A stretch of 64,000 bases of DNA, taken from Mucilaginibacter ginsenosidivorax. Its GTDB lineage: Bacteria > Bacteroidota > Bacteroidia > Sphingobacteriales > Sphingobacteriaceae. Positions 48,573 through 56,163 of this stretch are shown here, piece after piece; the first letter of the stretch is position 1, and each line of letters opens with the position of its first letter. The position numbers and the translations under genes are program-made. The notes beneath the pieces were generated by a model that was not told where the DNA came from, made no database searches, and was given only the letters and a program-made list of their open reading frames with translations. Location: NCBI RefSeq assembly GCF_007971525.1, contig NZ_CP042437.1, positions 1,054,001 through 1,118,000 on the forward strand. The letters run 5' to 3'.

Positions 48573-48593
48573 ATTGACAAAAAATCTCAACAG
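48573..48593 (-). promoter_or_regulatory. TGTTGAGATTTTTTGTCAAT box upstream of SusC 3
   Basis: On the minus strand CTGTTGAGATTTTTTGTCAA, about 280-300 bp upstream of the SusC 3 start. It nearly repeats the box upstream of the region-3 GH31 (31425-31445), differing mainly in the length of the T run. Confidence 0.4.
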
Positions 48594-48896
48594 AAATAAC
48601 GTACCGGGTTATTGGATACCTGCATTAAAACGGCGACGAATTAAGTGGAACCGGCAGTATCAGGAGTAATGCTAAACAATTATTTGAGGCGGGCAACCCG
48701 CCGTGTTGAAATACCAAACAAATATTCAATGAATTAACTATCAGCCATTCAATAACAAACACAACTGATTGTCAAAACTTACCTAAATTGAACGACAGAG
48801 TTTTTTGATGTTATTTTCATGAAAAAAATCGTTTTCTTAAAACCAAGAAATACGAAACCATTCGTACATTTGTTTAATCGACACCCTATTTACCAA

Positions 48897-49148
48897 ATGA
48901 AAAAGGCTATTATTTTTTTTGTAATATTTTTATCAGGATATATTGCTATCGGCCAAGTTAAACCCGCTGGTATTGATATCACAGAAATCATCAACATTGG
49001 CGGCATAAAACAGGTATTCAGTATAAAAGGTAAAGAATATGGTATGCCGTTAAATTTAGTGGTAGGTTCAACAACCGGCAACCTGCCGGACGAACCATGT
49101 ACCAGACTATTTCGGCACTTTTATTATCTTTGCGCTTTCCATAATTGA
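48897..49148 (+). pseudogene. Alpha/beta hydrolase N-terminal fragment
   Basis: From the Met at 48897 the frame encodes a signal peptide (MKKAIIFFVIFLSGYIAIGQ) and then GIDITEIINIGGIKQVFSIK and GKEYGMPLNLVVG. This matches the start of secreted proline-iminopeptidase-like alpha/beta hydrolases, where the oxyanion-hole HGGPG block would come next. Instead the text becomes unlike the family after about 60 residues and stops at 49148. No nucleophile elbow is present. It is best read as a truncated remnant; a small exported protein is the alternative. Confidence 0.45.
49125..49132 (+). promoter_or_regulatory. -7 element TATCTTTG of the yjdM promoter
   Basis: TATCTTTG matches the Bacteroidota -7 consensus TAnnTTTG exactly and lies 22 bp before the YjdM start codon, giving a short leader. 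A matching -33 TTTG at normal spacing is not clear. Confidence 0.45.
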
Positions 49149-49154
49149 TTTATC

Positions 49155-49493
49155 ATGACTGAACTTCCACCTTGCCCGGTCTGCCGGTCTCCCTATACCT
49201 ATGAACTGGATAGCCTGTTGGTTTGCCCGGAATGTGGGCATGAATGGCGTACCGTAGCAGAAACCACACCTCAGGAGGGCTTTGTGGTTAAAGACAGTAA
49301 CGGCAATATCCTGGTGAACGGCGACACGGTGGTTACGGTTAAAAACCTTCCGGTAAAAGGAACATCCCAAACCATTAAGGCCGGCACTAAGGTCAAAAAT
49401 ATCCGCTTAGTAGAAAGCGACCATAATATTGACTGTAAGATCGAAGGCTTCGGCGCGATGGCGCTCAAATCAGAATTTGTTAAAAAAGCTTAA
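49155..49493 (+). CDS. yjdM: YjdM/PhnA-family zinc-ribbon protein
   Basis: A 112-residue cytosolic protein. The N-terminal zinc ribbon has CPVC (C7, C10) and CPEC (C24, C27). The C-terminal SH3-like part, VKDSNGNILVNGDTVVTVKN and LPVKGTSQTIKAGTKVKNIR, is the family signature. The family was named for its position near phosphonate genes in E. coli, but it has no proven role in phosphonate breakdown. Length is typical. It stands alone with its own -7 element; neighbours are gene fragments and an AraC gene. Confidence 0.92.
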   Translation: MTELPPCPVCRSPYTYELDSLLVCPECGHEWRTVAETTPQEGFVVKDSNGNILVNGDTVVTVKNLPVKGTSQTIKAGTKVKNIRLVESDHNIDCKIEGFGAMALKSEFVKKA

Positions 49494-49562
49494 TATCCCC
49501 GATATCGGGCTATTCCTTAGCGTTAATGAGGCTTACACTTTGCCTGCCAGCGGCATCCGGCA

Positions 49563-49769
49563 TCACAAGAAAGAAATAGTAGCGGCTTTTAGTTTTGCCT
49601 TCTTTATATTTTTATTAATAAGTTTTGTGAAGAAATCCGGAGCGACCCGGCTCATCCACTTCATCACATTTGATAGTCCGGGCCTTATTTCCATTTTATC
49701 ATTTAATATCCCTTTGATAACGGCAACGACACCGCGTCCCTTCAGATAGATAATGAGCAAGAAAACCAA
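49563..49769 (-). pseudogene. Short-chain dehydrogenase C-terminal fragment
   Basis: On the minus strand the frame ending at 49563 reads VVAVIKGILNDKMEIRPGLS, then NVMKWMSRVAPDFFTKLINK. This resembles the C-terminal tail of DltE-like short-chain dehydrogenases of Bacteroidota. The Rossmann fold and the catalytic YxxxK part are absent; the start of the AraC gene (49753) occupies the place where the rest would be. Judged from pattern memory only, so the family call is tentative. Confidence 0.42.
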
Positions 49770-50610
49770 TCATATTCCTGTAAATAAATTGCCCGAAGAA
49801 AGCTGCCGTGGCATTATGATGATGCGGGAGTCATTTAACGGTTCACCCAATTCAGAACAAGTTGAACGTTCTCACCGGGATGGCGGTTATACTTTTATTA
49901 TCCAGGAAAAAGGGAAAACCTTTATCGAAATTGATTTCCAAACGCATCATATCCAGGCACCGGCTGTTATCTTTATCCACCCTCACCAGGTGCACAGGGT
50001 TATAGCGTTCGAAGACGCGATGATCTGTACCTGGATTATAACAGAGGAGAACCTCCGCCCGGAATATTTAAGCCTGCTGGAAGGGCTTGCGCCGGTAAAC
50101 GTGTTGCCGGTTATTCCGGACACGCTTGCTATACTCACGGAAACTGCGGCGTTATGCATGAAACTGTCTGAAAAGAAAACAGCCGTACTTTATCATTCCA
50201 TTTTAAAGGAAAGCGTTAATACGCTGGTCGCATTAATTATTTCGCATTATCTTACAGTATCCCAGCCATCTGAACATCATAACAGATTTGAGAATGTAAC
50301 CAGGGATTTTAAAACCTTATTGGAGAAACATTATAAGTCGACAAAAAATCCATCTGAATATGCCGCCAGGTTAAATTTATCCCCCTCATACCTGAATGAA
50401 TGCGTGAAGGCTGCTTCGGGAAAGCCCGTATCCTCCCACATTCAGCAACGTGTGGTGCTGGAAGCGAAACGGCTGCTTTATCATTCAGGCAAATCTGTAA
50501 AAGAGATTGCCGGCGAACTGGGCTACAATGACTATTCCTATTTTACACGATTGTTCACCAAGGTTGTGGGCTCGTCGCCAATTATTTTCAGAAGTAAAAA
50601 CCGCGAATAG
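49753..50610 (+). CDS. AraC-family transcriptional regulator with cupin-like sensor
   Basis: A 285-residue regulator. The N-terminal half (to about residue 120) resembles the cupin-like AraC sensor (YTFIIQEKGKTFIEIDFQ, PAVIFIHPHQVHRVIAF). The C-terminal domain (about 185-283) carries two helix-turn-helix motifs: PSEYAARLNLSPSYLNECVK and VKEIAGELGYNDYSYFTRLF. It is 73 bp upstream of the TetX-like flavoprotein on the same strand and probably controls it. Confidence 0.9.
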   Translation: MSKKTNHIPVNKLPEESCRGIMMMRESFNGSPNSEQVERSHRDGGYTFIIQEKGKTFIEIDFQTHHIQAPAVIFIHPHQVHRVIAFEDAMICTWIITEENLRPEYLSLLEGLAPVNVLPVIPDTLAILTETAALCMKLSEKKTAVLYHSILKESVNTLVALIISHYLTVSQPSEHHNRFENVTRDFKTLLEKHYKSTKNPSEYAARLNLSPSYLNECVKAASGKPVSSHIQQRVVLEAKRLLYHSGKSVKEIAGELGYNDYSYFTRLFTKVVGSSPIIFRSKNRE

Positions 50611-50633
50611 TCCTACACTTGCGAGATTCGATC

Positions 50634-50665
50634 ATTGTCTCTCTTTCATTTCCGCCGTTCCTTTG
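50634..50665 (+). promoter_or_regulatory. Promoter of the TetX-like gene
   Basis: ATTG (50634-50637) and TTCCTTTG (50658-50665) are each one base from the Bacteroidota -33 TTTG and -7 TAnnTTTG elements and are 20 bp apart, which is normal spacing. It lies just upstream of the 50684 start. Confidence 0.35.
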
Positions 50666-50683
50666 TGCTAATTAAAACACACA

Positions 50684-51859
50684 ATGGAAATAATGCAAAC
50701 ACCGGAATTGTTACTTCATAAAAATATTGCTATAGTTGGTGGCGGCCCGGGTGGCCTTACCCTTGCCAGGCTTTTGCAGCTAAAAGGCGTGCGGGTGAAA
50801 GTTTATGAGCGCGATGACAGCCAGGCAGCACGTGTACAGGGTGCAATTGTCGACCTGCATTTCGATTCCGGCCTGAAAGCCATGGAAGCTACCGGGCTCA
50901 TGGAGGCATTCAAAACAAATTACATGGCAGGTGCGGATAAATACCGCTTGCTTGACCCAAAGGGAAATATTTTGTTAGACGAAGGTAACCGGGCCGGCGA
51001 ACCAAATTTCGGTAATCCGCAGTTCAGGCCTGAAATAGACAGAGGGGCACTGAGAGATCTGTTAATAGACGGGTTGCTGCCCGACACCGTAATATGGGAT
51101 AGCCAGTTCGTAAGCATGAAGGAAATTGATCATAAGTGGGAATTGCAGTTTAAGAACGGAAAAACCGCTACCGCAGATATTGTTATCGGATCAGACGGTT
51201 ATCGCTCCATGATCCGGCCTTACCTCACTAACGTAAAAGCACTATATTCCGGCGCGACGATTATCCAGGGCGAAATAGATGAACCGGAAACAGCTTGTCC
51301 GGAATTCTACCAGTTAGTAAACCAGGCGAATCTGATGGCCATGGGGAACGGAGCAACTATAGCAGCACAACCCCGTGGCGATGGCGGCTTAACTTTTTAC
51401 GCTGCATCCTTATACCCGGAAAACTGGGTCAAAACCAGTGGTATTGATTTCAGTAACCCTAAAGATGTGCAAGACTACCTGATCAATCATTACGAAGGTT
51501 GGAACCCTGTGTTTTATGCATTATTTAAAGCTTGTACCCATTTTGTTCCCCGCCCGCTGAATTACTTTCCTTTAGAAAACAGATGGGAGACCAAAGATAA
51601 CATCACCCTTATAGGTGATGCTGCCCACCTGATGCCACCTAATGGCGAGGGGGTTAACCTGGCCATGCTCGATGCCCTGGATCTGTCAAATTGTTTGGCT
51701 AATGCACATTTTACAAACCTTAAAAACGCTGTTGCAGCTTACGAAAAGATCATGTTTGACAGGGCTGCGCCATTGTGTAAAGAAACGATTGAGGGTATAA
51801 GCGACTTTGCTGCCCCTACGGAAGATTCCGTGCAGGATTTGATTAAAATGCTCAGCTAA
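50684..51859 (+). CDS. TetX-like FAD-dependent monooxygenase
   Basis: A 391-residue class A flavoprotein monooxygenase. FAD-binding GGGPGG (19-24), VYERD (40-44), the DG motif GSDGYRS (about 169) and the second FAD motif LIGDAAHLMPP (D312) are intact. Overall it lines up along its length with Tet(X). However, residues I recall as contacting tetracycline differ: R213 becomes N216, H234 becomes T237, and G236 becomes Y239. It is therefore more likely a hydroxylase for another aromatic or polyketide compound than a tetracycline destructase. It follows an AraC gene and stands alone. Confidence 0.88.
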   Translation: MEIMQTPELLLHKNIAIVGGGPGGLTLARLLQLKGVRVKVYERDDSQAARVQGAIVDLHFDSGLKAMEATGLMEAFKTNYMAGADKYRLLDPKGNILLDEGNRAGEPNFGNPQFRPEIDRGALRDLLIDGLLPDTVIWDSQFVSMKEIDHKWELQFKNGKTATADIVIGSDGYRSMIRPYLTNVKALYSGATIIQGEIDEPETACPEFYQLVNQANLMAMGNGATIAAQPRGDGGLTFYAASLYPENWVKTSGIDFSNPKDVQDYLINHYEGWNPVFYALFKACTHFVPRPLNYFPLENRWETKDNITLIGDAAHLMPPNGEGVNLAMLDALDLSNCLANAHFTNLKNAVAAYEKIMFDRAAPLCKETIEGISDFAAPTEDSVQDLIKMLS

Positions 51860-52134
51860 AAGTACATCAGATTGATTTTCCTCAATATCATGAAGCGAAA
51901 TACCAGCCCTGATATGGCATCGCCAATTTCCCGCCGATAGACGAAACGTTTACAATTTTAGCTGATTGATTTTCACGAATTTTCGGCAGCACTCAAGACG
52001 CTCAAACACTTAACATATTACAATACAGGTAATTAATCGGTTTTCATTGAGTAAATTTTACCAAGAATTCAACTCAACGAATTATACATTTTTTATATGC
52101 GATTTATTGCATATTTTGAGTGTTTTCTGAAAAT

Positions 52135-52171
52135 ACAAAAGCCTGTAATCGTATGATTTACAGGCTTTTGT
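52135..52171. terminator. Strong bidirectional hairpin downstream of TetX-like gene
   Basis: ACAAAAGCCTGTAA (arm 1) and TTACAGGCTTTTGT (arm 2) form a perfect 14-bp stem with a 9-base loop; T and A runs are part of the stem ends. It lies about 275 bp past the TetX-like stop and faces the convergent DUF1593 unit, so it can end both transcripts. Confidence 0.75.
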
Positions 52172-52402
52172 TAGTTTTTGATATTGTTATCAGCGGTGAG
52201 GGAGGTATTGGAACCTAGCCTATTATAATGTTGATTTATAGCGTTTTAAGTACCGTGAGATAATCAGGCGCCACAGATGTCGCTCTTTTTATTACCTCTG
52301 TAAATCTTAAATAAAGATACACTATTTTCAAAAAACCAGCAAGTTGAGAGATTATAATTTTAGGCGATGGAAAGGCTTTCTTTGGAAAAAACATTTCCTA
52401 TG

Positions 52403-52440
52403 CACTTTTACCACCCGGATTATTTTGGATGGTAAAAGTG
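52403..52440 (-). terminator. Hairpin downstream of DUF1593
   Basis: CACTTTTACCA (52403-52413) and TGGTAAAAGTG (52430-52440) are perfect 11-bp arms around a 16-base loop. It lies about 210 bp past the DUF1593 stop, just beyond the duplicated segment. No strong T-tract on the minus side. Confidence 0.5.
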
Positions 52441-52448
52441 AGCCTCAA

Positions 52449-52600
52449 CCGAAATTCAGTTAACTGCTGCCTTTAAAACCTAATGCCGTAATTTGATAGC
52501 TTTGCGCGCTGCAAACAACCGGGACTGTAAGCACAATAACAATAAGGTATATTTTTTACGTTCGTTAATTTAGCAGGCTTTATTTTTCCGGGGAAATAGA
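52449..52600 (-). repeat. Diverged copy of the GH43 3' end and downstream region
   Basis: This stretch aligns base by base with 54407-54564, the last codons and downstream region of the GH43 gene. Shared blocks include GCACAATAAC, TGCCTTTAAA and TTTATTTTTCCGGGGAAAT. At 52580-52582 a stop is preceded in frame by FTGSISPEK, matching the GH43 ending ITDSISPEK, with FDF one frame off just before. It is therefore the relic of a second GH43 gene lying immediately after DUF1593 (stop at 52648). Confidence 0.75.
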
Positions 52601-52647
52601 ACCCGTAAAACGAAATCAAACAAATTGTTCAGCCGGGGCAGGAGCAA

Positions 52648-54138
52648 TCATTGCTTTGGAAGAATGGTTACAATTACTCTTTTATACCGGGTTAGCCGGG
52701 GCGTTCCTTTATCGGTAACCTTCAAAATGAAGTGCGTAGTTTGGAGGCTACCTACCTCCGGCGCTTTTAACTCTGGAATGACAGACATATTTTCTGCCGG
52801 AGCGACCGCTATTGTATTATGCAGCGTTCCCGCTTCCTTGTATTGAAACCAGTGAAAACTCAGGGCATCCCCATCAGGGTCATAGGATGCACTGCCGTCA
52901 AGACTAAATGTCTCGCCGGATTTTACTGTGAGCTGTTCAGGCATATTGAGTTTGGCAACCGGTGGGTGATTGGCAGCTTTATAATCCTTATTGCACCAGG
53001 CCATTCTTGCCGCAAAATCATGCTGGATTTCTTCTCTCCATCTCCAAATGGTTACATGGTTGTCTTTGTATGTACCCGTGTCTTTTACAATGGCACGCCC
53101 CCATTTGCCCTGCACCCAGGGTGTATATTCGTCTTCGGCATTTGTCCAAAATGGTCTCGTCTCTTCTTCCAGCGGAACAATCCATTTCAGTTTGGGGTCG
53201 AAGGGTGGTTTGTAAAATTCATAACGTCCACCCCAACCTCCCCAGTTTGGATGCTCGGGGTTGTTCAGTCCATTCGGAATCAGCGAGAGCCAGGACGGGG
53301 TATCACCCTCCATACCAAAAGACACATCGGGATAAATTGCCCCCAACGGCCCATGTCCCTGCTGGATATTTCGCATAAGCCAATCATTGCTCACGACTTC
53401 GTTGTTGGCGCCGGGAAATACGCTCAAGATGGCCGACCATGTAGCCGTATAATAATTTCCAGGGCTTGCAATGTAGAACAGACCGGGGAAATTCCTCCGT
53501 ATCCATGGCCCCGAATTATCCTGGTCGGAGATTGTGTATACCCTGAGCTTGCTTATCAACCTTTTTGCTTCCCCTTCGCTTTTAGTCTCCCTTATTTTCC
53601 AGAGTGCCTGCGCCAGTACATTCGGGCCGCCCCAAACAGTCACCCATAAAGGGCGGCTGTCATTCTTTTCAAGCATCTTGATCACCCAGTCCGAACCTTC
53701 CGAATCTTTGCCTTTTCCTACGCCTTCCATCCCATAAACCGGGAGGCCTTTTTTTACCAGGCTTAATAATTTTTGCGCTGTCGGAAATCCCGGTTCATGC
53801 TTTAGAAGATTAGGTTGCACCTTCTCATAACTACGAATAACTTTTTCAATGAGTTGCGGGCTAACCTTTTTTGATTGATGAATGGATGTTGAAGCGATGA
53901 GCCCTTCGATGTCGATTTGATTTGTGTATAGCATTAACCGGACCATCGACATAAAATCATCAGGCTCGTTTCCGATGTCTGTAATAACAACCAGCCGATG
54001 TTTGGCAATTGTTTGTGCAGAAGCCGTAATGTGTGTTACAAGTATAATACTTAATACAACCAGCGCAACTAGTTTTAGTCTTGTTTTCATTATTTTAACG
54101 TGAGTTCGGGATAAGAAAAGCATATAAAAAGAGAGCAA
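52648..54138 (-). CDS. DUF1593 nucleoside-hydrolase-like secreted protein
   Basis: A 496-residue exported protein; the likely start is Met17 (54090), giving a clean signal peptide (MKTRLKLVALVVLSIILV). The N-terminal domain has LVVITDIGNEPDD (D54, D60, D61), like the calcium-binding aspartates of nucleoside hydrolases, and WVTVWGGPNVLAQAL. The C-terminal domain (about 395-496) is PKD/Ig-like (FSLDGSASYDPDGDALSFHW). The family has been annotated as cellulose-binding; its reaction is not known to me. It lies between direct repeats of the GH43 3' end, inside a hemicellulose-type cluster. A hydrolase of a ribosyl- or arabinosyl-like linkage is possible. Confidence 0.8.
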   Translation of the reverse strand: MLSFYMLFLSRTHVKIMKTRLKLVALVVLSIILVTHITASAQTIAKHRLVVITDIGNEPDDFMSMVRLMLYTNQIDIEGLIASTSIHQSKKVSPQLIEKVIRSYEKVQPNLLKHEPGFPTAQKLLSLVKKGLPVYGMEGVGKGKDSEGSDWVIKMLEKNDSRPLWVTVWGGPNVLAQALWKIRETKSEGEAKRLISKLRVYTISDQDNSGPWIRRNFPGLFYIASPGNYYTATWSAILSVFPGANNEVVSNDWLMRNIQQGHGPLGAIYPDVSFGMEGDTPSWLSLIPNGLNNPEHPNWGGWGGRYEFYKPPFDPKLKWIVPLEEETRPFWTNAEDEYTPWVQGKWGRAIVKDTGTYKDNHVTIWRWREEIQHDFAARMAWCNKDYKAANHPPVAKLNMPEQLTVKSGETFSLDGSASYDPDGDALSFHWFQYKEAGTLHNTIAVAPAENMSVIPELKAPEVGSLQTTHFILKVTDKGTPRLTRYKRVIVTILPKQ

Positions 54139-54543
54139 AGGGTGATTTTTTCTCGTAAATAGTTGACAATAAATTTATTAAAAAATATCAACGCCCCATA
54201 CTCAGAGATAAAATCATTATTAGGACACGACAATCTGTACTGTAACAATATCGGCTAAAGTGTGGTCAAGTCTTTCTCACCCACTCCTCCTGCGAAGCCG
54301 TCTCTGGGCTGGCATTGAATCTGAAATGTATTTGATTTTTTTATTTTCCCTGTTTCGCTTGTAATGGACCTTGTATCTATTCCGTCTTTGAATAAGCGAA
54401 CATCATCCGAAATTCGATTAACTGATGCCTTTAAACCTAATACCGAATTTTGGTAGTTTTGCACCCCGGAAATAACCGGGGCGCAAAGCACAATAACGGT
54501 AAGATATATTTTTCAATTTTTGCTTTCGCTAATTTGATACACT
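54139..54543. other. 405-bp region between GH43 and DUF1593
   Basis: Contains the original copy of the 3' repeat (from 54407), the GC hairpin 54459-54486, and near the DUF1593 start an A/T palindrome AATAAATTTATT (54168-54179) probably belonging to a promoter. A 78-codon minus-strand frame here has no protein-like features. Confidence 0.45.
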
Positions 54544-54564
54544 TTATTTTTCCGGGGAAATGGA
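54407..54564 (-). repeat. GH43 3' end and downstream region (original copy)
   Basis: Partner of the repeat at 52449-52600. It covers the last codons of the GH43 gene (stop 54544-54546) and about 137 bp beyond. The two copies flank DUF1593 as direct repeats about 1.95 kb apart. Confidence 0.75.
54459..54486 (-). terminator. GC-rich hairpin after GH43
   Basis: TTGC-a-CCCCGG and CCGGGG-c-GCAA form a stem of 10 pairs with one mismatch and a 6-base loop, 58 bp past the GH43 stop. There is no T-run on the minus side, so it may protect the mRNA end or attenuate rather than terminate. Confidence 0.5.
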
Positions 54565-56163
54565 ATCTGTTATGTGAAAAAAGTCAAAGTCGGCCGCCCC
54601 TCCTATATTTTTTGTCGCGTAGTTAAACAAAGCAAAACGATAGCCCATGAAATGCGGGAAGGTATAGGCCATTTTTAATTGTGTGCCCAATGGTATCCAC
54701 GTTTTCCCGTCCAGGCTGTAAAAAAAATTAGCCACGTCTTTTCTGTTCGTAAAATTGCATTCCGCCTTAAAGTATACTACCTTTTGGTTTAAGGGGATTG
54801 TTTGCGCTTCTACAGGTTTTCCGGTGCTTGCATTGATCATGACGATAGCTTTGCTATCCCCGGTTATTTTGACACCAGCCAACCCGTAATTTTTTTGCAA
54901 AAGGCCCAAACCCGCAAAATCACCATCTTTCATATTAGAAACGTCGAGCGAAACTGTCCCGGAGCATACCGGGCCTATGGTGCGTTGTGTCAATGAATTT
55001 CGAGCCGTCAGGAAATTGGTGTCAATCCTGCCGGTGGTGAGTCGTAAATACCCTTTCCGCGCGGTAACAGACCACAAACTATTATCCGGGTTGTGGTTCC
55101 ATTGCCAAACCAATGGTAATGCCCGTTCACCTTTTTTCCGGGCAAACTCGTCTGAAGCTACAATTCCCGGGATCAAACCTTTACCGGCCGGAAGGTCGAG
55201 TGTATCGGTCACTTTGCCGTGGTTGCCGAAAACGGGCCATCCGTCCTCCCACTTTACAGGGACCAAATAGGGAATACGGCCCACCGAGCCATAATCACGG
55301 AACAAATAAGAATACCAGGCTCCATTTGGCGCTTCAACCAATCCGCCTTGGGCAACACCCAGATCCTGGAGGCCAATCCGTCCTTCGTACGGGCCGGTGA
55401 TCTTATCTGCCCGGTGTATGATAACAGTGCGTACGTGGCCCGGTGGCCATGTAATATTGAAAAGATAATATTTGCCGTTTATCTTAAACAGCTGAGAGCC
55501 CTCCGGACCGAGGCCGATGCCGCCCGATGGCACGTTTGCTTTTTTAATGATAACCTGGTCCGTTCCGCCAGGTTTTATACCGGAAAGATCGTCCTTTAAT
55601 TCAACTAACCTTAAATCTCCGCTCCCGCTAATCATATACGCTTTTCCGTCATCATCAAAAAACAAGGAGTGATCACCCAGGTCGGGGGCAAATGACCTGG
55701 CTTTCCATGGGCCTTTTTCGATATTTTTAGTACTGTAAATGTGCATTTTGCCGGTATTTGCAGAAAATGTGCTTACATAATAAGTACCATTATGGAAACG
55801 AATAGAACTTGCCCACGAACCCTCCCCATACATGTTTTTGCCATTTGTAAGATTTGTTGCATCAATATTTGCTAAAGTATCATACGCATAACCCACCGTC
55901 TTCCAGGTCACCAGGTCGTTCGACTTCATAATCGGGACACCGGGACTCATATGCATTGTTGTGCTGCTCATGTAATAGCTATTGCCTACACGTTCTATTG
56001 ATATGTCCGGTACATCTGCATAAATAATAGGGTTAGTGGCTTTTTGTGCGTATAAACACGGCACTGTAAGGGTGATAGTTAAGGTTGTTATCCATAGCTT
56101 GTATATCGTACTTCTCATATTGACATTTGGTTTTTTTGTCCTGGTATTCTTACCTGGTTTCAA
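54544..56163 (-). CDS. GH43 beta-xylosidase/alpha-L-arabinofuranosidase
   Basis: Secreted 539-residue enzyme; the likely start is Met16 (56118, MRSTIYKLWITTLT), because the longer frame begins one base from the GH51 stop and adds a charged leader. Five-bladed propeller: general base near D50/D53 in IIYADVPDIS, pKa modulator D164 in LGDHSLFFDDD, general acid E221 in GLGPEGSQLF. The C-terminal half (about 345-530) is a beta-sandwich of the beta-xylosidase C2 type with DFAGLGLLQKNYG. It follows GH51 directly. Substrate is an arabinose- or xylose-bearing hemicellulose; the split between activities is not readable. Confidence 0.88.
   Translation of the reverse strand: MKPGKNTRTKKPNVNMRSTIYKLWITTLTITLTVPCLYAQKATNPIIYADVPDISIERVGNSYYMSSTTMHMSPGVPIMKSNDLVTWKTVGYAYDTLANIDATNLTNGKNMYGEGSWASSIRFHNGTYYVSTFSANTGKMHIYSTKNIEKGPWKARSFAPDLGDHSLFFDDDGKAYMISGSGDLRLVELKDDLSGIKPGGTDQVIIKKANVPSGGIGLGPEGSQLFKINGKYYLFNITWPPGHVRTVIIHRADKITGPYEGRIGLQDLGVAQGGLVEAPNGAWYSYLFRDYGSVGRIPYLVPVKWEDGWPVFGNHGKVTDTLDLPAGKGLIPGIVASDEFARKKGERALPLVWQWNHNPDNSLWSVTARKGYLRLTTGRIDTNFLTARNSLTQRTIGPVCSGTVSLDVSNMKDGDFAGLGLLQKNYGLAGVKITGDSKAIVMINASTGKPVEAQTIPLNQKVVYFKAECNFTNRKDVANFFYSLDGKTWIPLGTQLKMAYTFPHFMGYRFALFNYATKNIGGAADFDFFHITDSISPEK

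Larger units (their letters stand above)
48296..48896. other. Upstream region of SusC 3
   Basis: About 600 bp without a supportable gene. It contains the boxes at 48488-48525 and 48573-48593 and a small hairpin CCTGG-TTTCAG-CCAGG (about 48499-48514). The open frame that begins at 48819 is protein-like only from the internal Met at 48897. Confidence 0.45.
51860..52579. other. 720-bp region after the TetX-like gene
   Basis: I find no supportable gene. It contains two strong hairpins (52135-52171 and 52403-52440) and, from 52449, the duplicated 3' region described separately. A short frame near 51960-52030 (LIDFHEFSAALKTLKHLTYY) looks faintly protein-like but has no start or family. Confidence 0.45.

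Noticed and set aside
49429..49749. 106-codon plus-strand frame overlapping the end of yjdM
   Set aside because: It is an out-of-frame continuation; the same DNA reads better on the minus strand as a short-chain dehydrogenase tail.
50684..51859. Calling this gene tet(X) or a resistance gene
   Set aside because: FAD motifs match, but the tetracycline-contact positions differ, so the resistance name is not supported.
52819..53649. 276-codon plus-strand frame
   Set aside because: Entirely antisense to DUF1593, with no domain, no signal and the composition expected of a shadow frame.
54255..54491. 78-codon minus-strand frame downstream of GH43
   Set aside because: It overlaps the duplicated non-coding segment and its hairpin; the second copy of the segment does not keep the frame.
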